Shown here in pieces: positions 63,458-64,000 of a stretch of 64,000 nt of DNA. Origin of the DNA: Schlegelella_A sp963778525 (GTDB taxonomy: Bacteria > Pseudomonadota > Gammaproteobacteria > Burkholderiales > Burkholderiaceae_C); NCBI GenBank assembly GCA_963778525.1, contig CAVZUJ010000009.1, positions 248,001 through 312,000 of the forward strand. The letters run 5' to 3'. The translations under genes and the position numbers were made by a program. Position 1 is the first letter of the stretch. Every line of letters starts with the position of its first letter. The notes below the pieces were generated by a model that searched no databases, was not told the DNA's origin, and saw only the letters and a program-made list of their open reading frames with translations.

Positions 63458-64000
63458 ATGTCCGTTCGCAGCCTGATTTCACCGCGCGTGGCCGACGCGA
63501 TCGCCGAGGCCCGGGTTCATCTTGCGGCCGCGCTTCGCCTGGCGGTGCTGCACGAGCTCGAAGAGGGCATCGACAACCACTTCACGATGACCGTGCCGGG
63601 CCGCGACGGGCAGTACCTGATCCTGCCCTACGGCCTGCACTGGTCGGAGGCGCGTGCCAGCGACATGATCGTCTTCGACGAGCAGGGCCGTGTCCTCGAA
63701 GGCCAGGGCGACCTCGAGCTCTCGGCGCAATGCATCCACGTGCCGGTGCACCGCATCACCGGCGCGCGCGTCGTGCTGCACACGCACCAGACCTGGACCA
63801 TGGCGCTCAACATGCTGACGAACAACCGGCTGCTGCCGGCGAGCCAGACCGCTGCCTTCTTTCACGAGCAGATCGCCTACGACGACGAGTACACCGGCCT
63901 GGCCGCCACGCTCGAGGAAGGCGCGCGCCTGGCCGCGGCCATGGGCGACAAGCCGATCGTCTTCATGAGAAACCACGGTGTGCTCGTCACCGGCGCCACG
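63458..64000 (+). CDS. Class II aldolase/adducin-family protein (3' end cut by window)
   Basis: The 181 visible codons start at the ATG at 63458. The protein begins MSVRSLISPRVADAIAEARV and contains the family segment NHFTMTVPGRDGQYLILPYG, the metal-binding THQTWTMALNMLTNNRLLPA region with VVLHTHQ, and IVFMRNHGVLVTGAT near the window edge. Class II aldolases bind Zn through several histidines and cleave sugar phosphates, or act as decarboxylases. The substrate is not evident. Confidence 0.88.
   Translation, partial: MSVRSLISPRVADAIAEARVHLAAALRLAVLHELEEGIDNHFTMTVPGRDGQYLILPYGLHWSEARASDMIVFDEQGRVLEGQGDLELSAQCIHVPVHRITGARVVLHTHQTWTMALNMLTNNRLLPASQTAAFFHEQIAYDDEYTGLAATLEEGARLAAAMGDKPIVFMRNHGVLVTGAT

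Overview
The window is a 64 kb piece of a very high-GC bacterial chromosome, packed with genes and with no rRNA, tRNA, prophage or CRISPR that I can see. A Bug-type (TctC) receptor beside an aldarate dehydratase, a hemE-priA neighbourhood, CreBC, a TRAP transporter, a gentisate-pathway pair and many GTG starts with 4-nt stop/start overlaps all suggest a betaproteobacterium of the order Burkholderiales (Rubrivivax/Leptothrix-like). That assignment is inference from gene content; no marker was aligned.

Layout. 1-4.4 kb: DMT exporter (cut by the window edge), RIO1-type kinase, a small conserved protein, a secreted SH3-like protein and an SPFH/prohibitin-like membrane protein. 4.6-7.6 kb: dctPQM TRAP transporter, heavily frameshifted. 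7.6-12 kb: CPA1 Na+/H+ antiporter, glpK, and divergent glpD. 12.1-14.2 kb: two TPM-domain proteins plus LemA. 14.2-18.2 kb: N-formylglutamate amidohydrolase-like protein and a cysK-creB-creC operon. 18.3-21.9 kb: hemE, a 356-bp repeat-containing gap, and priA. 21.8-25 kb: YecA-like protein, thioesterase, methylmalonate-semialdehyde dehydrogenase and a small secreted protein. 25.1-27.8 kb: NitT/TauT-type ABC transporter.

27.9-42.8 kb is the unusual part. A plus-strand run holds a trypsin-like protease, an FHA-domain membrane protein and an SDR. Facing it is a minus-strand run of OmpA-like lipoprotein, RlpA, a nine-helix membrane protein with an unassigned cytosolic domain, a metacaspase, and a 1854-residue protein with two alpha/beta-hydrolase domains, a CHAT (caspase-like) protease and a helical-repeat tail. 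This is the best candidate for an undescribed system: a two-caspase-fold, envelope-linked proteolytic module, possibly for cell death, defence or stress. Function is not proven.

43-53 kb: CsbD-like stress protein with a strong terminator, UvrD-like helicase, PAS-GGDEF cyclase, DUF1304 protein, WS/DGAT acyltransferase, gentisate 1,2-dioxygenase and a flavin hydroxylase. 53-57.6 kb: soluble histidine kinase, hybrid kinase and a two-domain KaiC-like ATPase. 57.6-64 kb: garD, TctC receptor, ArsR regulator and NIPSNAP protein, a frameshifted TPR lipoprotein, a Pcm methyltransferase and a class II aldolase (cut by the window edge).

Sequence quality. Reading frames break by single bases in clusters (5.1-9.8, 16.5-21.8 and 61.7-62.4 kb), hitting even priA, which is very rarely dispensable. 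Translation resumes in the correct family sequence each time, so I read most of these as consensus insertion errors and not as gene decay. Entries typed pseudogene are broken as written.
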